Assembly: GCF_000975135.1 (NCBI RefSeq)
Contig: NZ_BBRF01000002.1
Span: 62,001 to 126,000, forward strand
Direction: 5' to 3'
DNA: 64,000 bases
From: Demequina aurantiaca
GTDB taxonomy: Bacteria; Actinomycetota; Actinomycetes; Actinomycetales; Demequinaceae
The translations under genes and the position numbers were made by a program. How positions within the stretch are numbered: the stretch's first letter is position 1; every line of letters starts with the position of its first letter. Shown in pieces: positions 49,641 through 58,081 of this stretch. The notes beneath the pieces are model-generated. The model worked only from the letters and a program-made list of their open reading frames with translations, searched no databases and was not told where the DNA came from.

Positions 49641-51164
49641 ATGGCATCGTTCGTGGACCGGGTGGTACTTCACGCCACCGGCGGTAACGGTGGCCACGGC
49701 GTGGCGTCCGTGCACCGCGAGAAGTTCAAGCCACTCGGCGGCCCCGACGGCGGCAACGGCGGCAGGGGCGGATCCGTCATCCTGCGCGTCAGCGCGCAAA
49801 TGACTACGTTGCTCGACTACCACCACTCGCCGCATCGCATTGCTGACAACGGCAAGCAGGGTGCGGGTGACAACCGCAACGGTGCCACCGCCGATGACTT
49901 GATCTTGCCCGTGCCGAACGGCACCATCGTCAAGTCCCACACAGGCGAATTCCTCGAGGACCTCGTAGGCGAGGGTGCAGAGTTCGTCATCGCCGCCGGT
50001 GGACGTGGTGGGCTTGGCAACGCCGCACTCGCTTCTTCCAAGCGCAAAGCTCCCGGCTTCGCGCTCATGGGTGAGCCCGGTGCCGAGGCATCGGTCATCC
50101 TCGAGCTCAAGTCAATTGCCGACGTCGCACTCGTCGGTTTTCCGAGCGCTGGAAAGTCCTCGCTGATCGCGGCCATGTCCAAGGTGCGGCCCAAGATCGC
50201 CGACTATCCCTTCACCACGCTGGTGCCGAACCTTGGCGTGGTCGAGGCGGGCGGTGCGCGCTACACGATCGCGGATGTTCCGGGACTGATCGAGGGTGCC
50301 TCCGAGGGCAAGGGCCTGGGTCACGCCTTCCTGCGTCACATTGAGCGTTGCTCGGTGATCGCTCACGTGCTGGACACCGCGACGCTCGAGAGCGATCGTG
50401 ACCCATTGCGCGACCTTGACATCATTGCGGCTGAGCTCGCTGCGTACAGCGGCGACGAGGCCATATCCGGTGTACCGCTGGCCGAGCGTCCGCAGATCAT
50501 CATTCTCAACAAGATCGACATCCCAGACGGCCGTGAGCTCGCAGAGATGGTTCGTGAGGACCTCGAGAAGCGCGGAATGCCCATCTTCGAGGTGAGCGCG
50601 GTGAGCCACGAAGGTCTACGGGAACTCGGCTTCGCGCTGGCAAAGATGGTTGCCGACGAGCGCGCCAAACTACCAGAACTCGAGAAGGCGCCCATGGTGC
50701 TACGGCCCAAGGCTGTGGACGACAGTGGCTTCACCGTCAAGCACGTGCGCGACGGCGCCGAGGACTACTTCCAGGTGCGCGGAGAGCGTGTCGAGCGCTG
50801 GGTCAGACAAACCGACTTCAGCAATGACGAGGCTGTGGGCTACTTGGCCGACCGCCTTGCTCGTGCCGGCGTGGAGACGGGACTGTTTAAGGCCGGCGCC
50901 GTTCCCGGTGTCGAGGTCGTGATTGGCGCCCGCGAGGGTGGCATCATGTTCGACTGGGAGCCCACCATGTACACAGGAGCCGAGCTGCTTGGTCAGCGCG
51001 GAACGGATATTCGCGTGGAGGAGCACGACAGTGGCGGGCGAGCCACACGTGCCGAGAAGCGTGCCGAGCACAAGGACCGCATGGACGCCAAGACCGCAGC
51101 TCGCAAGGAGCTGTGGACTGAGCGCGATGCGGGACACTGGACGGATCCGAACAAAGACGACTAG
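49641..51164 (+). CDS. obgE: GTPase Obg/CgtA
   Basis: A 507-residue ribosome-associated GTPase. Domains: the Gly-rich Obg fold (1-160; [20 protein letters not shown]), the G domain (P-loop GFPSAGKSS, DxxG in [12 protein letters not shown]), and the C-terminal OCT domain (about 340-430) followed by a charged tail. It works in 50S assembly and stress signalling. Length suits actinobacterial members. Confidence 0.95.
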   Translation: MASFVDRVVLHATGGNGGHGVASVHREKFKPLGGPDGGNGGRGGSVILRVSAQMTTLLDYHHSPHRIADNGKQGAGDNRNGATADDLILPVPNGTIVKSHTGEFLEDLVGEGAEFVIAAGGRGGLGNAALASSKRKAPGFALMGEPGAEASVILELKSIADVALVGFPSAGKSSLIAAMSKVRPKIADYPFTTLVPNLGVVEAGGARYTIADVPGLIEGASEGKGLGHAFLRHIERCSVIAHVLDTATLESDRDPLRDLDIIAAELAAYSGDEAISGVPLAERPQIIILNKIDIPDGRELAEMVREDLEKRGMPIFEVSAVSHEGLRELGFALAKMVADERAKLPELEKAPMVLRPKAVDDSGFTVKHVRDGAEDYFQVRGERVERWVRQTDFSNDEAVGYLADRLARAGVETGLFKAGAVPGVEVVIGAREGGIMFDWEPTMYTGAELLGQRGTDIRVEEHDSGGRATRAEKRAEHKDRMDAKTAARKELWTERDAGHWTDPNKDD

Positions 51165-51205
51165 CCTCGCACCATCTGCCAGGCGAGAGAACCACAGGAG
51201 GACCA

Positions 51206-52336
51206 GTGCCCTCAGCCGCTCACAGCGCCGCGCGCGCGGAGATTGCCGCCGCGCGTCGGGTGGTGGTCAAGATTGGCTCGTCGTCGCTGACGGGTCCGGA
51301 CGGTCACCTGGACGAACTTGCCCTTGGTGAGTTGGCCGACGTCCTTGCGGAGGTGCGTGGATCGGGGCGAGAGGTCATCCTGGTCACATCGGGCTCTATC
51401 GCGGCCGGCATCGGACCGCTGGGGCTCGCGAACCGCCCGCGCGACCTCGAGATGCAGCAAGCGACGGCATCGGTGGGTCAGGGGATCCTGATCGCCGCGT
51501 ATTCGGCCGCGTTTGCGCGTCACAGTCTGCGAGTCGGCCAGGTCTTGCTGACCGCTGACGACATGGTGCGTCGCGCGCATTACGGCAACGCCCAACGAGC
51601 ACTCCACCGACTCCTGGAGCTTGGCGTCGTGCCCATCGTGAACGAGAACGACACGGTGGCAACGGACGAGATTCGTTTTGGTGACAACGATAGGCTCGCC
51701 GCGCTCGTCGCGACGGTTGTTCATGCTGATGCCCTGGTACTGCTCACTGATGTCGACGGCCTCTACACGGCGGCGCCTGACACACCGGGTGCACGTCGAG
51801 TCTCTGTCGTGTCCTCGCCTACGGAACTTGAAGGCATCGACATCTCGCGACGCGGCTCGGCTATTGGCACGGGAGGCATGGTGACCAAACTTGAGGCTGC
51901 TGCGATCGCCACATCCTCGGGCATGCCAGTGGTGCTGACATCGGCCGGCTTGGCCCGTGACGCGATCGGGGGACAGGACGTAGGTACAGCCTTCGTTGCC
52001 ACGGGCAAGCGCAGCGTGTCGCGACTGGCATGGTTGGCCCATGCCGCGCGGCCATCTGGGCAACTCGTGCTGGATGCGGGCGCCGTGCGTGCGCTCCGTG
52101 GGGGAAAGGCGTCGCTCCTCGCGGCTGGCGTGAGCGCCGTTCGCGGCGAATTTGAACCCGGTGATCCCATCGAGTTGGTGGCGCCCGATGGCACCGTGGT
52201 GGCGCGCGGTCTTGCGAGCTTCGCGGCGCATGAGGTGCCCGCGATGCTGGGGCTGAGCACTGACCAGCTGCGTGATCAATTGGGCCCCCACTTCGCGCAT
52301 GAATTGGTTCACATCGATGATCTCGTGGTGGTCTAG
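51206..52336 (+). CDS. proB: Glutamate 5-kinase
   Basis: A 376-residue kinase for the first step of proline synthesis. Kinase domain signatures: RRVVVKIGSSSLTG, VTSGSIAAG, NENDTV; the C-terminal PUA domain (about 285-365) is present. The start is GTG at 51206 after AGGAGGACC. Normally proA follows directly in this gene order, but here a sugar importer lies between them. Confidence 0.95.
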   Translation: MPSAAHSAARAEIAAARRVVVKIGSSSLTGPDGHLDELALGELADVLAEVRGSGREVILVTSGSIAAGIGPLGLANRPRDLEMQQATASVGQGILIAAYSAAFARHSLRVGQVLLTADDMVRRAHYGNAQRALHRLLELGVVPIVNENDTVATDEIRFGDNDRLAALVATVVHADALVLLTDVDGLYTAAPDTPGARRVSVVSSPTELEGIDISRRGSAIGTGGMVTKLEAAAIATSSGMPVVLTSAGLARDAIGGQDVGTAFVATGKRSVSRLAWLAHAARPSGQLVLDAGAVRALRGGKASLLAAGVSAVRGEFEPGDPIELVAPDGTVVARGLASFAAHEVPAMLGLSTDQLRDQLGPHFAHELVHIDDLVVV

Positions 52337-52434
52337 GGCTCGATAGTTTCGTGGCCGGATCGCGATTGTTATCTTTCCGTGACTTCAATAGGTGAACCCA
52401 ACGCCCCCTTTTATCGCTATGGTGAATCGTGCCG

Positions 52435-52446
52435 CTCAACGTTGAG
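52435..52446. promoter_or_regulatory. Palindromic operator before the sugar importer
   Basis: CTCAACGTTGAG is a perfect 12-base palindrome with a central CG, 43 bases before the start of the binding-protein gene. It has LacI/ROK-type form and differs from the cellulase operator. Regulator not in the window. Confidence 0.5.
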
Positions 52447-52489
52447 TGGTTAACGGGGGAAGTTCCTCGCTTACACAGAGAGGTGTGAT

Positions 52490-53605
52490 GTGAAGAAGAA
52501 TTCAGTTATTGCAATGGGAGCATTTGCCTTCCTAGCAACGGCAACCATTGCCGGATGTTCAAGTGGTGGAGATGGCGGCACTGACGCAACTCCAGCCGCA
52601 AGTTCCACCGCGTCTGCCACCGGCGGAGACGCCATGGCAGCGGGAGACGCTCGGGCATGCGTCATCCTTCCCGATGCTGCCTCCTCGCCGCGCTGGGAAA
52701 ACGGTGACCGTCCCGCACTGGAGAAGGCCATCACGGATGCAGGCTTCGAAGTCGACATTCAGAACGCCCAGGGCGACACCGGTCAGTACGCGACCATCGC
52801 AGAACAGCAGATGACGGGTGGGTGTGACGTGATGCTGCTCGTCGACCTGCAGGGTGCCGCCCAGTCGGTCACCGAGAATGCTCAGGCCGAGGGGATCCCA
52901 GTGATCGCCTATGACCGTCCCATCCCGGGAGCGGACTACTACGTATCCTTCGATAACTTCCACGTGGGAGAGCTCGAGGGTCAGACTGTTGTCGATGGAC
53001 TCGAGGCAAACGGAGTCGCAGCAGCCGACGCAGTGGTGGTCTACATCGGTGGAGACCCTGCAGATGGAAACGCAGCGATGTTCCACGACGGTGCCGACTC
53101 AGTGATGAAGGCTGCCGGTATCACGCCTGCGGCTGAGCCGCCGGGACTCTGGGACGGCGAACACTCCGCCACGGTCTTTGAGCAGGCGCTCACGGACCTC
53201 GATGGCAAGGTAGACGCCGTCTGGGCCGCCAACGACACGAACGCCGCGGGCGTCATCACGATCCTCGACAAGAACGGTCTTACTGTTCCGGTCTCGGGTC
53301 AGGATGCATCGGTCGCTGGTCTGCAGAATGTTCTGCTGGGCAAGCAAGGCGGCACGGTCTACAAGCCCTTCCAGGTTGAGGCACAGGACGCATCGAATCT
53401 CGCGATTCAGCTCCTGAACGGCGAGACGCCCACGATCGAGAAGTCGCTTGATGACGGAACGCCGTTTATCGCAGCGACCCCGATCCTGGTGACCAAGGAC
53501 AACGTCCAGGTCGTGATTGACGACGGCAATGCCTCGTACGACGAGATCTGCGCTGGCGACGTCAAGGCCGCCTGCGACGAGGCTGGTCTGACGGCCGGCG
53601 CGTAG
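52490..53605 (+). CDS. Sugar ABC transporter substrate-binding lipoprotein, xylose type
   Basis: A 371-residue lipoprotein: signal peptide with lipobox TIAGC, then a Ser/Gly/Thr-rich linker and a type I periplasmic-binding fold. The segments CDVMLLVDLQ, VIAYDRPIPGADYYVSFDN and GNAAMFHDGA resemble XylF-type D-xylose-binding proteins, so a pentose (xylose) ligand is likely but not certain. The start is GTG at 52490 after AGAGAGGTG. A hairpin separates it from the ATPase gene, so it is probably made in excess. Confidence 0.87.
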   Translation: MKKNSVIAMGAFAFLATATIAGCSSGGDGGTDATPAASSTASATGGDAMAAGDARACVILPDAASSPRWENGDRPALEKAITDAGFEVDIQNAQGDTGQYATIAEQQMTGGCDVMLLVDLQGAAQSVTENAQAEGIPVIAYDRPIPGADYYVSFDNFHVGELEGQTVVDGLEANGVAAADAVVVYIGGDPADGNAAMFHDGADSVMKAAGITPAAEPPGLWDGEHSATVFEQALTDLDGKVDAVWAANDTNAAGVITILDKNGLTVPVSGQDASVAGLQNVLLGKQGGTVYKPFQVEAQDASNLAIQLLNGETPTIEKSLDDGTPFIAATPILVTKDNVQVVIDDGNASYDEICAGDVKAACDEAGLTAGA

Positions 53606-53624
53606 CGATCCACGCTCACTCGGA

Positions 53625-53653
53625 GGGGTTCCACACCGCCTGGTGTGGGCCCC
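53625..53653 (+). terminator. Attenuating hairpin between binding protein and ATPase
   Basis: GGGGTTCCACACC can pair with GGTGTGGGCCCC (one mismatch or bulge) 20 bases after the stop. Hairpins at this place commonly lower expression of the membrane and ATPase genes relative to the binding protein. Confidence 0.6.
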
Positions 53654-53773
53654 TTCGTGTGAGGTCGGTGCCTTCAGACGCCGTCGATCCCATCACGCCA
53701 CGCTCACCCGCGCAGGACCGTAGGTTGGGCAGGCAACGCAGTGCCGCTCATACATGTCAAAGGAGACAAACTA

Positions 53774-54526
53774 GTGGACCGCCCAATTATTGAACTGCAG
53801 CACACGACAAAGAGCTTTGGTCCCGTCAAAGTGCTCAAGGGAATCAATCTCACCGCCTACGCTGGTCACGTCACCGCGCTTGTTGGCGACAACGGTGCAG
53901 GTAAATCGACACTTATTAAGGGACTGTCAGGCGTGCAGCCGTACGACGGCGGGACAGTTCTGTTTGACGGCGAGACCGTCAACATCCACCACCCGCGAGA
54001 GGCGTCGCGCCTCGGCATTGAGGTGGTCTACCAAGACCTCGCGCTCTGCGACAACCTCGATATAGTCCAAAACATGTTCCTTGGTCGCGAGGAGACGAGT
54101 GGGGCTACGTTCGAAGAGGGCGACATGGAGGTGCAGGCCGCAGCCGCGCTCCAGTCCCTGAACGTGCGCACTGTGGAGTCCCTCCACCAAAAGGTGGCCT
54201 CGCTGTCCGGCGGGCAGCGACAGACGGTCGCCATTGCCCGTTCCGTGGTTAAACAGGCCAAAGTCGTCATTCTCGACGAGCCCACGGCGGCTCTCGGAGT
54301 GGCTCAGACCGAGCAGGTACTGAACCTGGTTCGACGGCTTGCCGACAGTGGCGTCGCGGTCATCATCGTGTCGCACAACCTGCAGGACGTGTTCAAGGTC
54401 GCCGACGAAATCAATGTGCTGTACCTCGGAACCCTCACCGCACGTCTCAAGACCTCAGACACCAACCCCAACGATGTAGTGGGCTACATCACCGGGACCA
54501 AGACAATGGAAGAGGTTGCCTCGTGA
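53774..54526 (+). CDS. Sugar ABC transporter ATP-binding protein (single domain)
   Basis: A 250-residue ATPase: Walker A GDNGAGKST, signature LSGGQRQTVAIARS, Walker B VVILDEPTAALGV, switch His in IVSHN. XylG/RbsA-type ATPases normally have two fused domains (about 500 residues); this has one, so it must act as a homodimer. The GTG at 53774 follows AAAGGAG. Its stop overlaps the permease GTG (GTGA). Confidence 0.92.
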   Translation: MDRPIIELQHTTKSFGPVKVLKGINLTAYAGHVTALVGDNGAGKSTLIKGLSGVQPYDGGTVLFDGETVNIHHPREASRLGIEVVYQDLALCDNLDIVQNMFLGREETSGATFEEGDMEVQAAAALQSLNVRTVESLHQKVASLSGGQRQTVAIARSVVKQAKVVILDEPTAALGVAQTEQVLNLVRRLADSGVAVIIVSHNLQDVFKVADEINVLYLGTLTARLKTSDTNPNDVVGYITGTKTMEEVAS

Positions 54527-55800
54527 CCACCGAATCGGAAACGACCGCGGCAGCGGAAGCCCCACGAGCATCCGACGCTCCTAGTTTGCTAGGTAAGGGC
54601 ATCGAGCACGGCATCGGTGATCACTTCCGTGCGTACATCAGCCGGCTGCGTGGCGGCGAAATGGGCGCGTTGCCCGCCGTTGGTGGACTCATCGTCCTCT
54701 TCATCATCTTTGCCTTCGCGAATGACAAGTTCCTGACTGAGCGCAATATTGCGAACCTCTTGACGCAGGCCGCTCCGCTGGTCGTGCTGGGAATGGCGCT
54801 CGTCTTTGTGCTTCTGCTGGGCGAGATCGACCTCTCGGCAGGTGTGACATTTGGCGTCGCGATGGCAGTGTTCGTCAAGTACACGCAGCCCGGTGGTCTG
54901 TCCTGGCCCGTCGCGCTCGTGCTCGCCCTCGCCATCGGACTCGCCATCGGCGCGTTCATCGGCTTCTTCGTCGCGAAAATCGGTGTTCCATCGTTCGTGG
55001 TGTCGCTGGGACTCTTCCTGGGGTTGCAGGGCGTCATTCTGATGATCATCGGCCAGGGCGGTACGTATCGCGTCATTCCCGAACCCATCAAGGCGATCCA
55101 GAACAGCAACATGCCACTGTGGGCGGGATGGGCCATGCTTGCCATCGCCCTGGTGTTGCTGCTCGGTGTGGCTCTCTGGGATCGCGCGCGCCGCGCCTCC
55201 TCGGGTGCTCCTAACGGGCCCATCTCCATCATGCTGGCCAAGCTCATCGGGATCGCCATTTTGGGTGCCGTGGTCGTGTTCGTTCTCAACCAGGACCGAG
55301 GCACGGAGGCCCGCGCACTCTCGGGTGTTCCCATTGTGGTGCCCGTCGTCCTGGTCCTCGTCATGGTCGGTACTTTCCTCTTGGATAGGACCAAGTACGG
55401 CCGTTACATCTACGCGATCGGCGGCAACAAGGAGGCCGCTCGCCGGGCCGGTATCAACGTCACCATGATCAAGTGGACGGCATTCATGATCTGCTCCACC
55501 CTCGCCGTTGTGGCGGGTGTGCTGTACGTCTCTCGTGTCGGTTCGGCCGATGCCTCGACAGGACGTGACATTGTCCTCTCGGGTGTGGCGGCGGCAGTCG
55601 TCGGTGGTGTCAGCCTGTTCGGAGGACGTGGACGCTTGCTTCACGCACTCGTCGGTGCGCTCGTGATCGCCGTGATCGAAAACGGACTTGGCCTGCTCGG
55701 CTTTTCTGCTGGTGCGACGCTTGCCGTCAGTGGTGGAGTGCTCGTACTCGCTGCAACTGTCGACGCTCTCGCGCGACGGCGCAATGGCGAAGTGACCTAG
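54523..55800 (+). CDS. Sugar ABC transporter permease, XylH-like
   Basis: A 425-residue membrane protein with about ten helices of the RbsC/XylH family. LGEIDLSAGVTFGV and GRYIYAIGGNKEAARRAGI are the family blocks; a polar cytoplasmic N-terminus of about 45 residues precedes the first helix. It is coupled to the ATPase by a four-base overlap and followed by a stem-loop terminator, so the importer is a self-contained unit. Confidence 0.93.
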   Translation: MTTESETTAAAEAPRASDAPSLLGKGIEHGIGDHFRAYISRLRGGEMGALPAVGGLIVLFIIFAFANDKFLTERNIANLLTQAAPLVVLGMALVFVLLLGEIDLSAGVTFGVAMAVFVKYTQPGGLSWPVALVLALAIGLAIGAFIGFFVAKIGVPSFVVSLGLFLGLQGVILMIIGQGGTYRVIPEPIKAIQNSNMPLWAGWAMLAIALVLLLGVALWDRARRASSGAPNGPISIMLAKLIGIAILGAVVVFVLNQDRGTEARALSGVPIVVPVVLVLVMVGTFLLDRTKYGRYIYAIGGNKEAARRAGINVTMIKWTAFMICSTLAVVAGVLYVSRVGSADASTGRDIVLSGVAAAVVGGVSLFGGRGRLLHALVGALVIAVIENGLGLLGFSAGATLAVSGGVLVLAATVDALARRRNGEVT

Positions 55801-55816
55801 CGCGACGTCACCAGAG

Positions 55817-55855
55817 GAGTCGGGGATCCCATGATTGACGTGGGGTCTCCGACTC
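55817..55855 (+). terminator. Terminator of the sugar importer
   Basis: GAGTCGGGGATCCC (55817-55830) pairs with GGGGTCTCCGACTC (55842-55855) with two G-T pairs and an 11-base loop, 16 bases after the permease stop; TTGTGTGT follows. Confidence 0.78.
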
Positions 55856-55964
55856 TTGTGTGTATTGCGACCGATGTGCTGAGATTTCCTCCTCCCGAAG
55901 GTGCGTGCCAGCTGCTCGCCAGTGGCTCTTGGAGCTCGTCAGGGCATCCGCGTAAACTACCGAC

Positions 55965-57260
55965 ATGACCGACACCGCCCAGAACACCGCCGGCACTGAC
56001 GTAGAGTCCGCCGTCCTCGAAGCCTGCCGTCGCGCAAAGCTCGCCTCGCGAGCGCTCGCGACCGCGACCCGCGCAACCAAAGACGCCGCGCTACTTGCCA
56101 TGGCGGATGCGTTGGTGGCGCAAGCGCCACGAATCGTGGACGCCAATGCGAAGGACCTCGAGCGCGGCCGCGCAAACGACATGAAGCCGGGTCTGCTGGA
56201 CCGCCTTGCGCTCACCGAGGAACGCATCGGCTCGATTGCGGAGGCGTTGCGCTTCCTCGCGACGCTTCCGGATCCGGTGGGCGAAGTGAAGCGTGGCTCG
56301 ACCCTGCCGAATGGGCTGCGACTGATCCAGAAGGCCGTACCCATGGGTGTCGTGGGCATGATCTACGAGGCACGTCCCAACGTGACCGTCGACGCAGCTG
56401 GCTTGGCACTGAAGTCGGGAAATGCCGCCGTGCTGCGCGGGGGCTCGGCCGCCGCATCGTCGAATGAAGTGATCGTTGAGGTCTTGCAAGAGGCGCTCGA
56501 GGGCGCTGGACTGCCGCGTGACGCCGTGCAGTCCATCGATGCCTATGGGCGTGAGGGGGCTCGCGTGCTGATGAACGCGCGTGGACTCGTGGACGTGCTC
56601 GTGCCGCGCGGCGGCCGTGACCTGATTCAAGCCGTCGTCAGTGACTCGACCGTGCCGGCCATCGAGACGGGCGAGGGAAACTGCCACGTCTATCTGGATG
56701 CCTCGGCGCCAGTGCAGCGCGCCGTCGACATCGTCGTCAATTCCAAGGCGCAGCGCGTCGGTGTGTGCAACGCGGCCGAGACGCTCGTGGTCCACCGCGA
56801 CGCGGCTCCCCGTGTCCTGCCCGCGGTGATGGCGGCGCTCCACGCCGAGAACGTCGTGCTTCACGCCGATGCTGCGGCGGCCGGGTTTGCCCCCGAGGGA
56901 GTTCCGACAGTGGAAGCCACGGACGAGGACTGGGGCACCGAGTACCTATCGCTGGACATTGCCATCAAGGTAGTGGACGACCTCGACGAGGCGATCGCGC
57001 ACATCAGTCGCTATTCGACCGGACACACCGAGGCCATCGTGACCGACGACATCGGGGCAGCGGACAGGTTCGTCGCGAATCTCGACACGGCAGCGGTCAT
57101 GGTGAACGCCTCCACGCGGTTCACTGATGGTGCCGAATTCGGTTTGGGCGCGGAAATCGGCATCTCGACGCAGAAGCTTCACGCACGCGGCCCGATGGGA
57201 CTAGGCGAGCTCACCACGACGACCTGGGTAGTCTACGGCGACGGACACGTCCGGCCATAG
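55965..57260 (+). CDS. proA: Glutamate-5-semialdehyde dehydrogenase (gamma-glutamyl phosphate reductase)
   Basis: A 431-residue aldehyde-dehydrogenase-fold enzyme for the second step of proline synthesis. The catalytic Cys lies in [30 protein letters not shown] and VPRGGRDLI are further signatures. Split from proB by the sugar importer, it must have its own promoter in the 55856-55964 gap. The first 20 residues are a non-conserved leader. Confidence 0.95.
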   Translation: MTDTAQNTAGTDVESAVLEACRRAKLASRALATATRATKDAALLAMADALVAQAPRIVDANAKDLERGRANDMKPGLLDRLALTEERIGSIAEALRFLATLPDPVGEVKRGSTLPNGLRLIQKAVPMGVVGMIYEARPNVTVDAAGLALKSGNAAVLRGGSAAASSNEVIVEVLQEALEGAGLPRDAVQSIDAYGREGARVLMNARGLVDVLVPRGGRDLIQAVVSDSTVPAIETGEGNCHVYLDASAPVQRAVDIVVNSKAQRVGVCNAAETLVVHRDAAPRVLPAVMAALHAENVVLHADAAAAGFAPEGVPTVEATDEDWGTEYLSLDIAIKVVDDLDEAIAHISRYSTGHTEAIVTDDIGAADRFVANLDTAAVMVNASTRFTDGAEFGLGAEIGISTQKLHARGPMGLGELTTTTWVVYGDGHVRP

Positions 57261-57336
57261 CGTCGACGCTCGTCGCGGCGGCCTCTAAACCGCGCGGTAC
57301 GTGGAATAATCGGTGCAGACCGTGATTGGAGTCACC

Positions 57337-57483
57337 GTGATCAATGAAGTTGTTACCACCAGCGAACATGTTGCCAATGAGATGGCCATTCCGCCCGCTG
57401 CCATCGGTTTGTTGGCGTTCGCCGGCCTGATGGCCCTGCTGTTCATCACGTTTGCCTTCCGGAGTGTTGGCACCCGTCACTGA
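57337..57483 (+). CDS. Small membrane protein between proA and nadD (48 residues)
   Basis: A short gene easily missed: GTG at 57337 preceded by GGAG, TGA at 57481-57483, 48 residues. The translation has a polar start, then MAIPPAAIGLLAFAGLM and ALLFITFAFRSV, one membrane helix, ending GTRH. Similar tiny membrane proteins occur at this place in many actinobacteria. Its stop is one base before the GTG I take as the nadD start, so translation is probably coupled. Function unknown. Confidence 0.7.
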   Translation: MINEVVTTSEHVANEMAIPPAAIGLLAFAGLMALLFITFAFRSVGTRH

Positions 57484-57484
57484 C

Positions 57485-58081
57485 GTGAGTGCATCGCGCA
57501 CCCGGATCGGGGTCCTTGGAGGGACCTTCGATCCAATTCACCATGGGCACCTGGCGGCAGCGTCGGAGGTGTGCGCCGCGTTGCGGCTGGATCAGGTTCT
57601 GATCGTGCCCACTGCTGTGCAGCCCTTCAAGCGAGACTCCGTCAGCGCATCGAAGGAACATCGCGTCGCGATGTGCGAGAAGGCGGTGCGCAACGACGCG
57701 CGGTTTGAGGTGTCAACCGTCGACATTGATCGTGGAGGAGTAACCTACACGGTCGACACCCTGCGCGACTTGAAGGCGCAGTACCCCTCTGCCGATTTCT
57801 TCTTCATCACTGGTGCAGACTCGCTCGCGCGGCTCTCCGAGTGGAAGGACGCGGAGCAATTGGGAGAACTCGCACAATTCGTGGGAGTGACTCGCGCCGG
57901 TCATTCGTTTCCCCAGTTAGAAACCACACATCGAGTCGTGGAAGCGCCCTCGTTGGCGATATCCTCGACAGATATCCGTCGCCGCGTTCGGGCGGGTGTG
58001 CCGATTCGGTACTTGATGCCCGCGTCGGTGGTCGATTACATCTCGAAGCATGAGCTTTACCTCGGAGGACTGGATGACTGA
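57485..58081 (+). CDS. nadD: Nicotinate-nucleotide adenylyltransferase
   Basis: A nucleotidyltransferase making deamido-NAD. GVLGGTFDPIHHGHL holds the TxGH-type motif; FFITGADSLARLSEW and SSTDIRRRV are the other blocks. With GTG at 57485 the protein has 198 residues and starts close to the first strand, as usual. Upstream in-frame TTG (57452) and GTG (57464) would overlap the small membrane gene. Its stop overlaps the next gene's ATG region. Confidence 0.93.
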   Translation: MSASRTRIGVLGGTFDPIHHGHLAAASEVCAALRLDQVLIVPTAVQPFKRDSVSASKEHRVAMCEKAVRNDARFEVSTVDIDRGGVTYTVDTLRDLKAQYPSADFFFITGADSLARLSEWKDAEQLGELAQFVGVTRAGHSFPQLETTHRVVEAPSLAISSTDIRRRVRAGVPIRYLMPASVVDYISKHELYLGGLDD

